From Streptomyces stelliscabiei (GTDB taxonomy: Bacteria; Actinomycetota; Actinomycetes; Streptomycetales; Streptomycetaceae): a stretch of DNA of 64,000 bases. Each line of letters begins with the position of its first letter. The stretch's first letter is position 1. The stretch covers positions 124,001-188,000 of the forward strand of contig NZ_JADBGF010000001.1 in assembly GCF_014873495.1 (NCBI RefSeq), written 5' to 3'. Under the pieces are notes generated by a model, which worked only from the letters and a program-made list of their open reading frames with translations, was not told the DNA's origin and made no database searches. This document shows positions 1 through 8,261 of this stretch, in pieces. The position numbers were made by a program, and so were the translations under genes.

Positions 1-518
1 GAATGGCCTTCCTGCTGCTCGTCGCAGGGCACGAGACCACCGTCAACCTCATCGCCAACGCCGTCCACCTGCTGCTCGGCCATCCCGGGCAGCTCGCCGC
101 CCTCCGTACCGACCCCGAGTTGCTGAAGGGCGCCGTGGAGGAGACGCTCCGCTTCGAGTCGCCCGCACCAGCGGGCACCTACCGCTACACCGCTGAACCG
201 ATCACTCTCGACGGCGCCCGGATACCGGCGGGCGCACGTGTCGTGCTCTCCATCGCCGCCGCGAACCGCGACCCCGCACGCTTCCCCGCCCCCGACCGGT
301 TCGACATCCACCGTGATCCGACCGAGACCCGTGCTCACCTCGCCTTCGGGTATGGCCTGCACCACTGCCTGGGCGCCCCGCTGGCACGGCTGGAGGCGAC
401 CCTGGCCCTGCGTATCCTGCTGGACCGTTTCCCCCGCCTGGCCTTCGACGGAGACGGCACACCACGGTGGCGCCCCAGTCTCATGCGGAGCCTGCGAGAG
501 CTGCCGGTGCGCTGGTAG
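1..518 (+). CDS. Cytochrome P450, C-terminal part (5' end outside window)
   Basis: This is a haem-thiolate monooxygenase fragment of about 171 visible residues; the N-terminal half lies before the window. The I-helix oxygen-binding motif AGHETT is at visible residues 8-13, the K-helix ExxR at 47-50 (EETLR), and the haem-ligand loop FGYGLHHCLG at 115-124, with Cys122 as the iron ligand. All hallmark C-terminal elements are intact and the frame closes with TAG at 516-518. Bacterial soluble class I P450s take electrons from a ferredoxin; none is visible next to it. The substrate cannot be inferred. A TetR gene follows on the same strand and may control it. Confidence 0.93.
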   Translation, partial: MAFLLLVAGHETTVNLIANAVHLLLGHPGQLAALRTDPELLKGAVEETLRFESPAPAGTYRYTAEPITLDGARIPAGARVVLSIAAANRDPARFPAPDRFDIHRDPTETRAHLAFGYGLHHCLGAPLARLEATLALRILLDRFPRLAFDGDGTPRWRPSLMRSLRELPVRW

Positions 519-646
519 ACACGGCCCCCGCCGCCGAGGACGAACGCCGATCTGTACACCGAGCCTCCCTTTCGGCGCCGGTGGACCTCATGCCCACAGC
601 GACAACTCAGGGGGAGGACTCCTGCTTGCTCGATCGTCGGTAGCAT

Positions 647-674
647 CCGTACCGGGGAGCGCTCTCCGGTACGG
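647..674. promoter_or_regulatory. Near-perfect 28-bp palindrome, probable TetR operator
   Basis: Two 14-bp arms meet at the AGC|GCT centre and match at 13 of 14 positions; the outer arms are CCGTACCGG and CCGGTACGG. It lies 28 bp before the start of the TetR gene at 702. TetR dimers bind such inverted repeats, so autoregulation is the simplest reading (inference). Confidence 0.6.
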
Positions 675-701
675 GGGCGAGACGATCGGGAAGGAGGCAC
701 G

Positions 702-1358
702 ATGGGCGGCCATGCGCCGACAGGGCGCCGCGACGCGCTGCGCAACCGGAAGCTGCTGGCACAGACGGCCCGTGAGGTCTTCGCCGAACAGGGATTGGAC
801 GCCCCGCTCGACGTCATCGCTCGGCGCGCAGGTATCGGCAACGCGACCCTCTATCGCCACTTTCCGACCCGCGCCGCGCTCGTGGACGAGGTCTTCCGGG
901 ATGCTCTCACGGAGACCGTGGCCGCCGGCGCCCAAGCACGCACTGCCGAGGACGCGTGGGCAGGGCTGACGCGATACCTGCACACCGTGTTCGCGACGCT
1001 TGCCGCAGACCGCGGCACCAACGACCTCATGACCACAAGTCTGGAAGGCGTGACCTCTCTGGACGCCATCCACACCCATAACCGCGAGACCATCGCGGAC
1101 CTGCTCTGCCGCGGTCAGGCGCAGGGCACCGTCCGTCCGAACCTCACCACCGAGGACGTCCTCTTCGCCCTGGCGGCGCTGGGCCGGGTCGTGCCCGCAC
1201 TGAGCACCGTCGCCCCCGACGCATGGACCCGCCCGCTTGCCTTGCTGCTTGACGGTTTCCGCGCCAATCCGGCCGCGTCCACCCTGCCCGTGCCGCCCCT
1301 GACCTCCGCCCAGCTCGGCAATGTGCTCCTCGAGCTCGGCCCGCACCGGCGGCGTTGA
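702..1358 (+). CDS. TetR/AcrR family transcriptional regulator
   Basis: This 218-residue one-domain regulator has an N-terminal helix-turn-helix at about residues 12-58 (RRAGIGNATLYRHFP recognition region) and an all-helical ligand-binding C-terminal part. The family represses neighbouring genes until a small ligand binds. The ATG is preceded by AAGGAGG at a good distance. A strong palindrome upstream (647-674) suggests autoregulation. Its C-terminus converges on a decayed xanthine dehydrogenase fragment on the other strand. Ligand and targets are unknown; the P450 just upstream is the nearest plausible target. Confidence 0.9.
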   Translation: MGGHAPTGRRDALRNRKLLAQTAREVFAEQGLDAPLDVIARRAGIGNATLYRHFPTRAALVDEVFRDALTETVAAGAQARTAEDAWAGLTRYLHTVFATLAADRGTNDLMTTSLEGVTSLDAIHTHNRETIADLLCRGQAQGTVRPNLTTEDVLFALAALGRVVPALSTVAPDAWTRPLALLLDGFRANPAASTLPVPPLTSAQLGNVLLELGPHRRR

Positions 1359-1399
1359 AGGAGCCGCGCGGGAGATCGTCCCCCTCACCTCCCCGGAAG

Positions 1400-2072
1400 C
1401 GGCTCGCCCCCAGCAGCCGTCGCAAGGCGGCCACGATCGTGCGCCGTGCGAGTTCGATCTTGAAGGCGTTCTGCGGTCCGCCCTCCGCGGCGGCGAGTTC
1501 GGCTTCCGCCGCTTGCCTGAACGCTTCCTCGGTCGCCGGCCGGCCGAGCAGTATCCGTTCGGCTTCGGTGGCGCGCCACGGTTTCGTGCCGACCCCGCCC
1601 AGCGCGAGCCGCACCTCGCTGACCACGCCGTCCTCGACAGCGAGCGCGGCGGCGACGGAGACGAGGGCGAAGGCGTAGGATGCGCGGTCGCGGACCTTGC
1701 TGTAGCGCGAGTGCGCCGCGACCGGCACCGGTGGCAGCTCGACGGCTGTGATCAGTTCGTCTGCGGCGAGCACCGTCTCGGTGTGGGGCTTTCGCCGGGC
1801 AGCCGGTGGAAGTCGGCGACCGGGATGCGCCGCACTCCGCGTACGCTCTCCACCTCGACGACGGCGTCGAGCATCACCAGCGCCACCGCCATGTCCGAGG
1901 GATGCGTGGCGATGCAGTGCTCGCTCGCCCCCAGCACCACGCTGCCGCGGGAGAACCCGCCGATCGCGTCACAACCGCTGCCGGGTGCGCGCTTGTTGCA
2001 CCTTGCGGTCTCGTCGTAGAAGTACCTGCAGCGGGTGCGCTGCAGGAGATTGCCTCCCACGGTCGCCATGTT
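1400..2072 (-). pseudogene. Xanthine/CO dehydrogenase FAD-subunit remnant, frameshifted
   Basis: On the minus strand the frame opens with the FAD-site sequence [13 protein letters not shown], near residue 100 of a normal molybdenum-hydroxylase FAD subunit. It then runs in frame to about 1790, where it goes out of frame. The downstream segment ([14 protein letters not shown] to RRTIVAAL) is in another frame and carries the flavoprotein C-terminal domain. The first 100 or so residues are missing and the left end is joined directly to a SnoaL-like gene fragment. No molybdopterin or 2Fe-2S subunit is nearby. It is therefore a non-functional relic with at least one frameshift and a deletion junction near 2072. 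Confidence 0.7.
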
Positions 2073-2872
2073 CCGCAGCCCTCCACGATCTTCCCGTTCC
2101 GCACCCGGAAGAGATCCAGGAAGGCCTGACCGCGCTCACCGGGGACGTTCACGGCGTGGCTGTGGACCGCGACGAGGTCGCCCTCGGCGATCACCCGCTT
2201 TGGTGAGAATGTCAGCTCCGGGAACGCCGCGAAGTACGCACCGAGCCCTGCCTTCGCGCCGTCCGCCCCGTCAGGGGAGTTCGGGTTGTGCTGGATGAGA
2301 TCGGGCGCGTAGTAGCGGTCGATCGCCGACAGGTCCTTCCGCCCGATGTTTTCGCCGTAGGCCGTGGTGACCAGCTTCTTGCTGGACGCGGTGAACCAGG
2401 CAGGACCCGGCTGCCGCGTGCGCGGCGATCTTCCCGGCCTGGAAGCGCAAGATGGCGACCACCGCCGCGCCCCGCGTGCCCGGCGTCGTCACTTCGTTCG
2501 AGTGGACCAGCACCAGGTCGCCCTCGGAGACCACCCGTTTGACGTCGTACTCGGCGTCCGGGAACTGCTGGTGAAAGCCGACGCCCAGATTCTTCAGCGC
2601 CTCGGCGCCGTCCGGTGCGAGCGGGTCGTGCTGGAGGTAGTCGGGGCGTACGTAGCGGTCGACGACGTCGGTGTCCCCCGCTCGAACACGCCCTTGAGGA
2701 CGCGGACAGCGACGGCCTTCTGGTAGCCGAGGCGAGCGAAGGAGTCGTAGCCGGCGTGGTCGGCGGAGGCGGCCGGCGCTGCCGCGACGGCGGGCGTGCC
2801 GGCGGCACCCAGCAGGGCGGCTGAGGCGAGGACTGCGACAAGCGCGCTGCGGGCACGCGTGGTGGGTCTCAT
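2072..2872 (-). pseudogene. Secreted tandem SnoaL-like (NTF2 fold) protein, frameshifted and truncated
   Basis: The start at 2872 has a GAGGAG site and encodes a clear Sec signal peptide (LVAVLASAALLGAAGTPAVA). Two SnoaL-like repeats follow. The first (KAVAVRVLKGVFERG, later RVVSEGDLVLVHSNEV) changes frame near 2680. The second (AYGENIGRKDLSAIDRYY, later RVIAEGDLVAVHSHAV) is in a different frame again after about 2425. Its C-terminus ([11 protein letters not shown]) is cut off by the junction with the xanthine dehydrogenase relic. SnoaL-like proteins include small cyclases and hydrolases, but most secreted ones are uncharacterised. Two frameshifts plus truncation make it a pseudogene unless these are sequencing errors. 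Confidence 0.7.
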
Positions 2873-2959
2873 GAGGTGGCGCTCCTCAGGGAGGACGGAA
2901 CGGAAGGCCGGGGACACGGGGACCCTTGAGAGGGCTGTCCGGTTGGTGCTGCGGCCGGT

Positions 2960-3904
2960 TCAGGCTGTCTTGACCGCGGCGGCGACGACGTCGGTGAGCG
3001 GCGTGCTCGGGCGTCCGATGAGTCGTTCCAGGTCGGTGCTGGTGCTGAAGAAGTCGCCGCGGCTGATGCCGAGGTCGGAGTCGACCAGGAGGGCGGCGAA
3101 CGGCGCGGGCCGTCCGGCGCTGAGCAGCATTTCGGTGTACGCGTAGGCGGGCAGGTTCTGATAGGTCACCGGCTTGCCGCTCTGGGCGGCGACCTCAGCG
3201 GCGAGTTCGGTCATGGTGAAGGGAGTGCCGCCCAGTTCGTACACGGCGCCGTCATGACCGTCGCCGGTGAGGACGACGGCCGCGGCGGCGGCGAGGTCGG
3301 CACGTGCGGCACCGGAGATCCGGCCGTCGCCCGCGGAGCCGGCGATCGTGCCGAACTGGAACGCGGTGGCGAGGTTCTCGGTGCTGTTCTCGATGTACCA
3401 GCCGTTGCGCAGGAAGACGTACGGCAGACCGGACTCACGAATCAGCGCCTCCGTGGTCCTGTGCTCCTCGGCGAGCTTCGTGCTGCTGCTGTCGGCGTTG
3501 ACGGCGCTGATGTACGCGATCAGCTCGACACCGGCGTCCACCGCGGCCTGCACGACGTTGTTGTGCTGCGCCTGCCGCCGGCCGACCTCGCTGGAGGAAA
3601 TCAGCAGAAGTTTGTCGGTGCCGGCGAACGCCGCGGCGAGTGTCTCGGGCCGGATGTAGTCGGCCTCGAACACCCGAACGCCGCGGTCGGCGAAACCGGT
3701 TGCCTTGTCCGGGCTGCGCACGGCGGCCACGATCTGGCCGGCGGGCACGCCGCGCTGCAGCAGGTCCTCGACGACGAGGCGGCCCAGGTGCCCGGTGGCG
3801 GCGGTACCTGTGATCGTTTTCGGTTCTCTCGATGTCGGTTGGCGAAGCCGTGCCCGCTCCTGGAACGCGTGGTCCCCAGCGACAGCCTTTGTGTCGCCCG
3901 CCAC
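2960..3904 (-). CDS. NmrA/QorB-like NAD(P)-binding SDR protein
   Basis: This atypical short-chain dehydrogenase has a glycine-rich nucleotide loop (ATGHLGRLVVEDLL), followed by the family's AAVRSPDKATGFADRGVRV, LLISSSEVGRR and YVFLRNGWYIENS segments. It closely resembles QorB-type NAD(P)H:quinone oxidoreductases and NmrA redox-sensing proteins. The Rossmann strand that normally begins with M-x-I/V-x-V-T-G has no ATG/GTG here: the expected start (near 3817) reads Lys-Thr-Ile-Thr. The only upstream in-frame ATG, at 3904, would add a 29-residue leader unlike the family. The true start is therefore uncertain (possibly ACG, or lost). The gene is otherwise full length, about 285 residues. Confidence 0.75.
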   Translation of the reverse strand: MAGDTKAVAGDHAFQERARLRQPTSREPKTITGTAATGHLGRLVVEDLLQRGVPAGQIVAAVRSPDKATGFADRGVRVFEADYIRPETLAAAFAGTDKLLLISSSEVGRRQAQHNNVVQAAVDAGVELIAYISAVNADSSSTKLAEEHRTTEALIRESGLPYVFLRNGWYIENSTENLATAFQFGTIAGSAGDGRISGAARADLAAAAAVVLTGDGHDGAVYELGGTPFTMTELAAEVAAQSGKPVTYQNLPAYAYTEMLLSAGRPAPFAALLVDSDLGISRGDFFSTSTDLERLIGRPSTPLTDVVAAAVKTA

Positions 3905-4152
3905 CCGCTGGACAGTCGGCTCCGACCGTTGGCTGTCAATCGCGGCTGAACTCCGCAGCGGCGAAACCCGGTTGCAGCAAGTTCCTCGGCGCCGGCGGTA
4001 ACCGCCGACAGGCCGATGTCAGCGAGTGCCACACGAGATCCCGCCTCGTAGAAGCCAGGTCTTCCCCCGCCCGATACCCCCTGCCATCTGCGCTGGCCGG
4101 TGTGCCGCCTTTGCCCGAGGGGCCCGGTGTCGCATGCGGGGGGCCGGCGCGG

Positions 4153-5145
4153 TCAGTCTGTGGTGAAGCTGGACAGCATCGCAGCGGGGTAGCGGCTGCC
4201 TGCCGATCCGTGGGGAAGGATCTCGGTGATGCCGGCCAGATCGGCGGCGGAGAGCTGGACGTCGACGGCGCCGGCGTTCTCCTCGAGGCGCTTGGTGCTG
4301 CGGGTGCCGGGAATGGGCGCGACGTCCTCACCCCGGGCGAGCAGCCAAGCCAGCGCGAGCTGGGCGGTGGTGATGCCCTTGGTGTCGGCCAGATTCTTGA
4401 GCTGTTCGATGGCGTGCACGTTGTACGTGTGGTTCTCGCCCTGCCAACGCTCGTCCCAGCTGCGCATGTCGTCCGCGGGGTACTCGCTCGCGGGCTTGAT
4501 CTGGCCAGCGAGGAAACCGCGGCCGAGCGGGGAGTAGGGCACCAGGCCGATGCCGAGTTCCCGCAGAACGGGAAGGATCTTCTCCTCGACCTCCCGCTCG
4601 AAGAGCGAGTACTCGTACTGGAGCACGGAGACCGGGGTGACGGCGTGGGCCCGGCGGATGTACTGGGGACCGACGTTGCTCAGGCCGAAGTACTTCACCT
4701 TGCCCTCGGCGATCAGTTCGCCGACCACGCCGGCGACCTCCTCAACCGGAACATCGGGGTCGGAGATGTGCTGGTAGAAGAGGTCGATGTGGTCGCTCTG
4801 CAGGTAGCGCAGGCTGTTCTCGGCGACCTTGCGGATGTTTTCCGGGCGGCTGTTGCAGCCGGGGCTGTGCAGCGGGGCGGTCATGTCGAAGCCGAACTTC
4901 GTGGCGAGGATCACCTCGTCGCGGAAGTCCTCGACCGCCTTGCCCAGGAGGATCTCGTTGCTGCCGGTGCCGGCGCCGTACAGCTCGGCGGTGTCGAAGA
5001 AGTCGATCCCGAGTTCGTGGGCGCGGCGGATGGTCGCGATGCCCTCGTCGTCGTTCGAGGCACCGTAGGCCATGGACATGCCCATGATCCCCAGTCCGAG
5101 CGCCGAGACGCGCAGACCCTGAGAGCCCAGATTGCGGTGCTGCAT
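4153..5145 (-). CDS. Aldo/keto reductase
   Basis: This 330-residue NADPH-dependent oxidoreductase has a TIM-barrel fold. Seen in order are the N-terminal LGSQGLRVSALGLGIMGMS, the catalytic Asp/Tyr pair in FFDTAELYG, the lysine in LATKFGF, the histidine in LFYQHISDPDVP, and the cofactor-binding C-terminal region ending IPGTRSTKRLEEN. The ATG at 5145 follows GAGGAG and matches the family start, so an in-frame upstream ATG is not used. It is divergent from a TetR gene, with two operator-like inverted repeats between them, a standard arrangement for an inducible detoxifying reductase. The substrate is unknown. Confidence 0.92.
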   Translation of the reverse strand: MQHRNLGSQGLRVSALGLGIMGMSMAYGASNDDEGIATIRRAHELGIDFFDTAELYGAGTGSNEILLGKAVEDFRDEVILATKFGFDMTAPLHSPGCNSRPENIRKVAENSLRYLQSDHIDLFYQHISDPDVPVEEVAGVVGELIAEGKVKYFGLSNVGPQYIRRAHAVTPVSVLQYEYSLFEREVEEKILPVLRELGIGLVPYSPLGRGFLAGQIKPASEYPADDMRSWDERWQGENHTYNVHAIEQLKNLADTKGITTAQLALAWLLARGEDVAPIPGTRSTKRLEENAGAVDVQLSAADLAGITEILPHGSAGSRYPAAMLSSFTTD

Positions 5146-5189
5146 GAGTTCACTCCTCAGTGTTTCGCCGGCTTCACCCCCAGAGGCCA

Positions 5190-5207
5190 AACCGAACTGT
5201 TCCGTTT
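5190..5207. promoter_or_regulatory. Operator-like box 1 between AKR and TetR genes
   Basis: The sequence AACCGAACTGTTCCGTTT is an imperfect inverted repeat (AACCGAAC / GTTCCGTT). It lies 45 bp before the aldo/keto reductase start. It shares the ACC-AA/GTTCGGT type half-site with box 2, about 30 bp to the right. Confidence 0.5.
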
Positions 5208-5235
5208 GACTCTACGCGCCGATCGCCCACATGCC

Positions 5236-5252
5236 AAACCAAATAGTTCGGT
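5236..5252. promoter_or_regulatory. Operator-like box 2 between AKR and TetR genes
   Basis: ACCAAATAGTTCGGT is an inverted repeat with half-sites ACCRAA and TTCGGT, matching box 1 in reverse sense. It ends 17 bp before the TetR start at 5269, so a bound repressor would cover the TetR promoter and adjoin the reductase promoter (inference). Confidence 0.5.
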
Positions 5253-5268
5253 GCTCTATCCTGGGGCC

Positions 5269-5889
5269 ATGTCCCAGTCCCGCGACTCCAGCCAGACAGC
5301 AGCACCCGCCCCGGCCAGCGACACCACGCGCGAGCGCATCCTCACCGCCGCCATGGAAGAATTCGCCCGCCACGGCATCGCCGGCGCCCGCGTGGACCGC
5401 ATCGCCAAACTCGCCAGGACCAGCAAAGAACGCGTCTACACCTATTTCCGCAGCAAAGACGCGCTCTATGCCGCCGTCTCCGCACAGGAGCACGCCGTCA
5501 TCGCCGACGCCACCCAGCTGGATCCCTCCGACCTCCCTGGCTACGCGGGCCGCCTGTTCGACTACTTCGTCGCCCGTCCGGACCACCACCGCCTGATCAC
5601 CTGGGGCCGCCTCGAACTGCCGGGCACCACAACCGCTGCCGACGAGCACGCCCAGGTATTGATCGCCCGCAAGATCGACCTGCTCCGCCAGGCGCAACAG
5701 GCCGGACACGTCGACCCCGTCTGGGACCCGGCCGACGTCCTCGCCCTGGTCAACCAGATCGCCACGACCTGGGCGGCACAGCCCGAACTCAGCGAGGCCG
5801 CCGCCGCACACGCCGTGGACCCCACCACCGCCGCCCGCCGCGCCGCGGTGGTGACCGCTGTCGAGCAGCTCTTCCCTCGAGCGCGCTGA
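5269..5889 (+). CDS. TetR family regulator, divergent from aldo/keto reductase
   Basis: This 206-residue regulator begins with an 18-residue flexible N-terminus, then the helix-turn-helix RERILTAAMEEFARHGI ... TSKERVYTYFRSKDALY (about residues 22-68) and a helical C-terminal domain (TetR_C type with PDHHRLITWGRLEL). The ATG at 5269 fits the family N-terminus. The divergent reductase and the two shared inverted repeats make it the likely local repressor of both genes. Confidence 0.9.
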   Translation: MSQSRDSSQTAAPAPASDTTRERILTAAMEEFARHGIAGARVDRIAKLARTSKERVYTYFRSKDALYAAVSAQEHAVIADATQLDPSDLPGYAGRLFDYFVARPDHHRLITWGRLELPGTTTAADEHAQVLIARKIDLLRQAQQAGHVDPVWDPADVLALVNQIATTWAAQPELSEAAAAHAVDPTTAARRAAVVTAVEQLFPRAR

Positions 5890-5951
5890 GAACCCGGACC
5901 GGCGGCCGCCCTACTCGAACTTCCCGTAACGGCGCCGGCCGTCCTTGCCCC

Positions 5952-7262
5952 TCACCTTTGTCTACGAGCCCGCAGAGCGGCCCACTGGCGTAGACGCTCG
6001 GCGATCTGGGCTTCGTAGCCGTTGCGGGTGGGTTCGTAGTACGTCTCGCGGCTCATGTTCTCGGGAAAGTAGTCGGCGCCGGAGAAGCCGTCAGCGGTGT
6101 CGGGGTCGTACTGATAGTCCTTGCCGTAGCCGAGGTCCTTCATCAGCCGGGTCGGGGCGTTGAGGATGTGGGCGGGCGGCATGAGCGAGCCGGTGCGTCG
6201 CGCGGAACGGTGGGCGGCGTTGAAGCCGCGGTGGACGGCGATGGACTTGGGGGCGGTGGAGAGGTAGACGACTGCTTGGGCGATCGCCAACTCGCCCTCG
6301 GGGGAGCCGAGTCGCTCGTACACGTCCCAGGCGGCGAGCGTCTGCTGGACGGCGTGCGGGTCGGCCATACCGATGTCCTCGTTCGCGAAGCGGGTCAACC
6401 GGCGGGCGATGAACAGCGGATCCTCACCGCCGTCGAGCATGCGGGCGAGCCAGTACAGGGCCGCGTCCGGGTCGGAGCCGCGCATCGACTTGTGGAGGGC
6501 GGAGATCAGGTTGTAGTGGCCTTCCTGCGCCTTGTCGTACAGAGGTGCGCGCTGCTGGATGTGGTGGGCGAGCGCGGTGGTGTCCAGGGGGGTCTCGGGA
6601 GTCGGGAGGGTCTGGAGCTGTTCGGCCATGTTGAGCAGGTAGCGGCCGTCACCGTCGGCCATGGCGATCAGGGCGTTGCGGGCGTCGTCGTCCAGGGGCA
6701 GTGGGTGGCCGATGAGGGTTTCGGCGCGGTCGAGCAGGGTGGACAGGGCTCTCTCGTCGAGGCGTTTGAGGATGAGGACCTGGGTGCGGGAGAGCAGGGC
6801 GCCGTTGAGTTCGAAGCTCGGGTTCTCGGTGGTGGCGCCGATCAGGGTGATCGTGCCGTCCTCGACGTAGGGCAGGAAGCTGTCCTGTTGGGCCCGGTTG
6901 AAGCGGTGGATCTCGTCGACGAACAGCAGCGTGCCCTGCCCGACGGTGCGTCGGCTGCGGGCGGCGGCGAATACCTTGCGCAGTTCGGCCACGCCGGAGA
7001 AGGTGGCCGACACCGGTTCGAAGGCGAGCCCGGCGGCGTCGGCGAGGAGCCGGGCGATGGTCGTCTTGCCGACGCCGGGCGGGCCCCACAGGATTGCGGA
7101 GCTGAGGCGGCGCTGTGCGAGCAAGCGGCCCAACGGGGCGTCCGAGGCCAGGAGATGGTCCTGTCCGACGACGTCCGCAAGGCGGTTGGGGCGTAGGCGG
7201 TCGGCCAGTGGGCGGGGTGGCTCGTCGTCGAACAGTGGCAGGGTCGGTTCGGTCGGTTCCAT
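5952..7262 (-). CDS. rarA: Replication-associated recombination protein A (RarA/MgsA), AAA+ ATPase
   Basis: This 436-residue clamp-loader-like ATPase acts at stalled replication forks. Walker A GPPGVGKTT is at residues 60-68 and Walker B LLFVDEIH at 112-119; sensor 1 is in LIGATTENPSFE and the arginine finger region is NGALLSRTQV. The C-terminal MgsA-type oligomerisation part contains DKAQEGHYNLISALHKSMRG and ends with the family signature KDYQYDPDTADGFSGADYFP. It is full length with the expected N-terminus (LPLFDDEPPRPLADRLRP). In actinomycetes this gene usually sits near alanyl-tRNA synthetase; here its upstream neighbours are decayed. Confidence 0.96.
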   Translation of the reverse strand: MEPTEPTLPLFDDEPPRPLADRLRPNRLADVVGQDHLLASDAPLGRLLAQRRLSSAILWGPPGVGKTTIARLLADAAGLAFEPVSATFSGVAELRKVFAAARSRRTVGQGTLLFVDEIHRFNRAQQDSFLPYVEDGTITLIGATTENPSFELNGALLSRTQVLILKRLDERALSTLLDRAETLIGHPLPLDDDARNALIAMADGDGRYLLNMAEQLQTLPTPETPLDTTALAHHIQQRAPLYDKAQEGHYNLISALHKSMRGSDPDAALYWLARMLDGGEDPLFIARRLTRFANEDIGMADPHAVQQTLAAWDVYERLGSPEGELAIAQAVVYLSTAPKSIAVHRGFNAAHRSARRTGSLMPPAHILNAPTRLMKDLGYGKDYQYDPDTADGFSGADYFPENMSRETYYEPTRNGYEAQIAERLRQWAALRARRQR

Positions 7263-7287
7263 CGGTCTTCCGGGTCGTGGGGCGAGG

Positions 7288-7669
7288 TCACAGGGCTGCG
7301 GTGCCGGGCGTCGGCTGCAGACGCCCGGGAGCGTCGTCCGCTCGGTCTACGGCGGGCCGCACGGCGTCGAAGCCGGTCACGGCCGCGCCAGCCGCGTCCA
7401 GGACGATGGCTCCGTTGCCGATCGTGTCGTACACCACCTGGGCTGTAGCGGCCTCGACGCCGGAGTAGCGGGAGATGCCTGCGGTCAGTTGCTGGTCCGG
7501 CAGTCCGCGCACACCGCTCGGGGTGAAGGCACGCTCCTGGGCGCTCGCCAGGCCGAGCCGAGACCCTGACGATCTCGTCGGCGGCCTGGAGGCGCCGCGT
7601 AAGTGCGCGGACCTCGGGCGAGCAGACCTTCCCGGGCTCGTCGAAGTCGGGTTCGCCCTCAGGTGTCAT
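7288..7669 (-). pseudogene. Small unknown protein, frameshifted
   Basis: The frame starts with ATG at 7669 (MTPEGEPDFDEPGKVCSPEV) and shifts near 7555. The continuation in the next frame (LASAQERAFTPSGVRGLPDQ) runs to a stop at 7288. Joined, it would be about 126 residues with no domain I recognise. The ATG overlaps the stop of the flavodoxin-like fragment upstream as ATGA, so the two were once a coupled pair. A base loss in the GCTCGGCCTGGCG tract is the simplest explanation. Confidence 0.5.
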
Positions 7670-7830
7670 ACGGGGGTCGAAGCCTCCGTACGCAGGTCGC
7701 GGGCATCGACCGTGCCGCCGTCGGCCTCCAGGCGTTCACCCGCCCGGGCCGCGACCTGCGCGGTGAAGGACGAGCTGCATGGATGGGCGATGACGAGCTG
7801 GTGTGCACGGTGATTCCTGTCGGCTGAAGG
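7666..7830 (-). pseudogene. Flavodoxin-2/NAD(P)H quinone reductase N-terminal fragment
   Basis: The segment LVIAHPCSSSFTAQVAARAG followed by a VDARDLRTE stretch is the first strand-helix-strand of a flavodoxin-2 (NQO-type) FMN-binding fold. Only about 45 residues remain before a stop, and there is no clear start or the rest of the fold. It is the remnant of a flavin reductase, fused by deletion to the following small gene. Confidence 0.5.
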
Positions 7831-7868
7831 CGCGGCTGGTTCGCACCGGCGGGGAGGCGCTCGGGGAT

Positions 7869-8261
7869 TCAGGCGCCGGCCCGCTGCGATCCTGTGGGCC
7901 TGGGCGGGCGCTTGTCGTGGGACAGACGGTCGACGACCAGGTCGTAGGAGTGCCCGACCGCTTCGTCGACCAGGCGCTCGGTGATGCCTCGTCCGGGACC
8001 GACCGAGATCCAGTGCTTCTTGTCCAGGTAGCGGCCCGGGGTGATCGAGGCGTAGCCGCGCTCCAGTGCCCGCGCGTGCTCGGGCTCGCACTTGACCGTG
8101 ATGATCTGTTCGTCCGGGTCGTCGGTGACGATCAGGAACACCTTGCCCGCGACCTTGTACACGTCGAGTCCCGGGGTGAAGGGGTAGCCGTGGCTGACGT
8201 CGGCCAGGGCCAGGGCCGCCTGGCGGGCGGTGTCCTGGAGCCGGTCACCGGCCGCGCTCAC
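7869..8261 (-). CDS. MmcQ/YjbR family protein (copy 2 of a tandem pair)
   Basis: This 130-residue protein has the MmcQ/YjbR fold, related to the double-wing DNA-binding fold. Conserved blocks are YPFTPGLDVYKVAGKVFLIV, ITVKCEPEHARAL, YASITPGRYLDKKHWISV and the C-terminal YDLVVDRLSHDKRP. The GTG start at 8261 overlaps the TGA of the upstream paralogue (GTGA), implying translational coupling. Members are small cytoplasmic proteins without a firmly known job. Confidence 0.85.
   Translation of the reverse strand: MSAAGDRLQDTARQAALALADVSHGYPFTPGLDVYKVAGKVFLIVTDDPDEQIITVKCEPEHARALERGYASITPGRYLDKKHWISVGPGRGITERLVDEAVGHSYDLVVDRLSHDKRPPRPTGSQRAGA

Noticed and set aside
3832..5268. Long open plus-strand frame upstream of the TetR start
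   Set aside because: It is the antisense of the aldo/keto reductase; G/C-rich third positions keep it open, and the TetR N-terminus fits at 5269.
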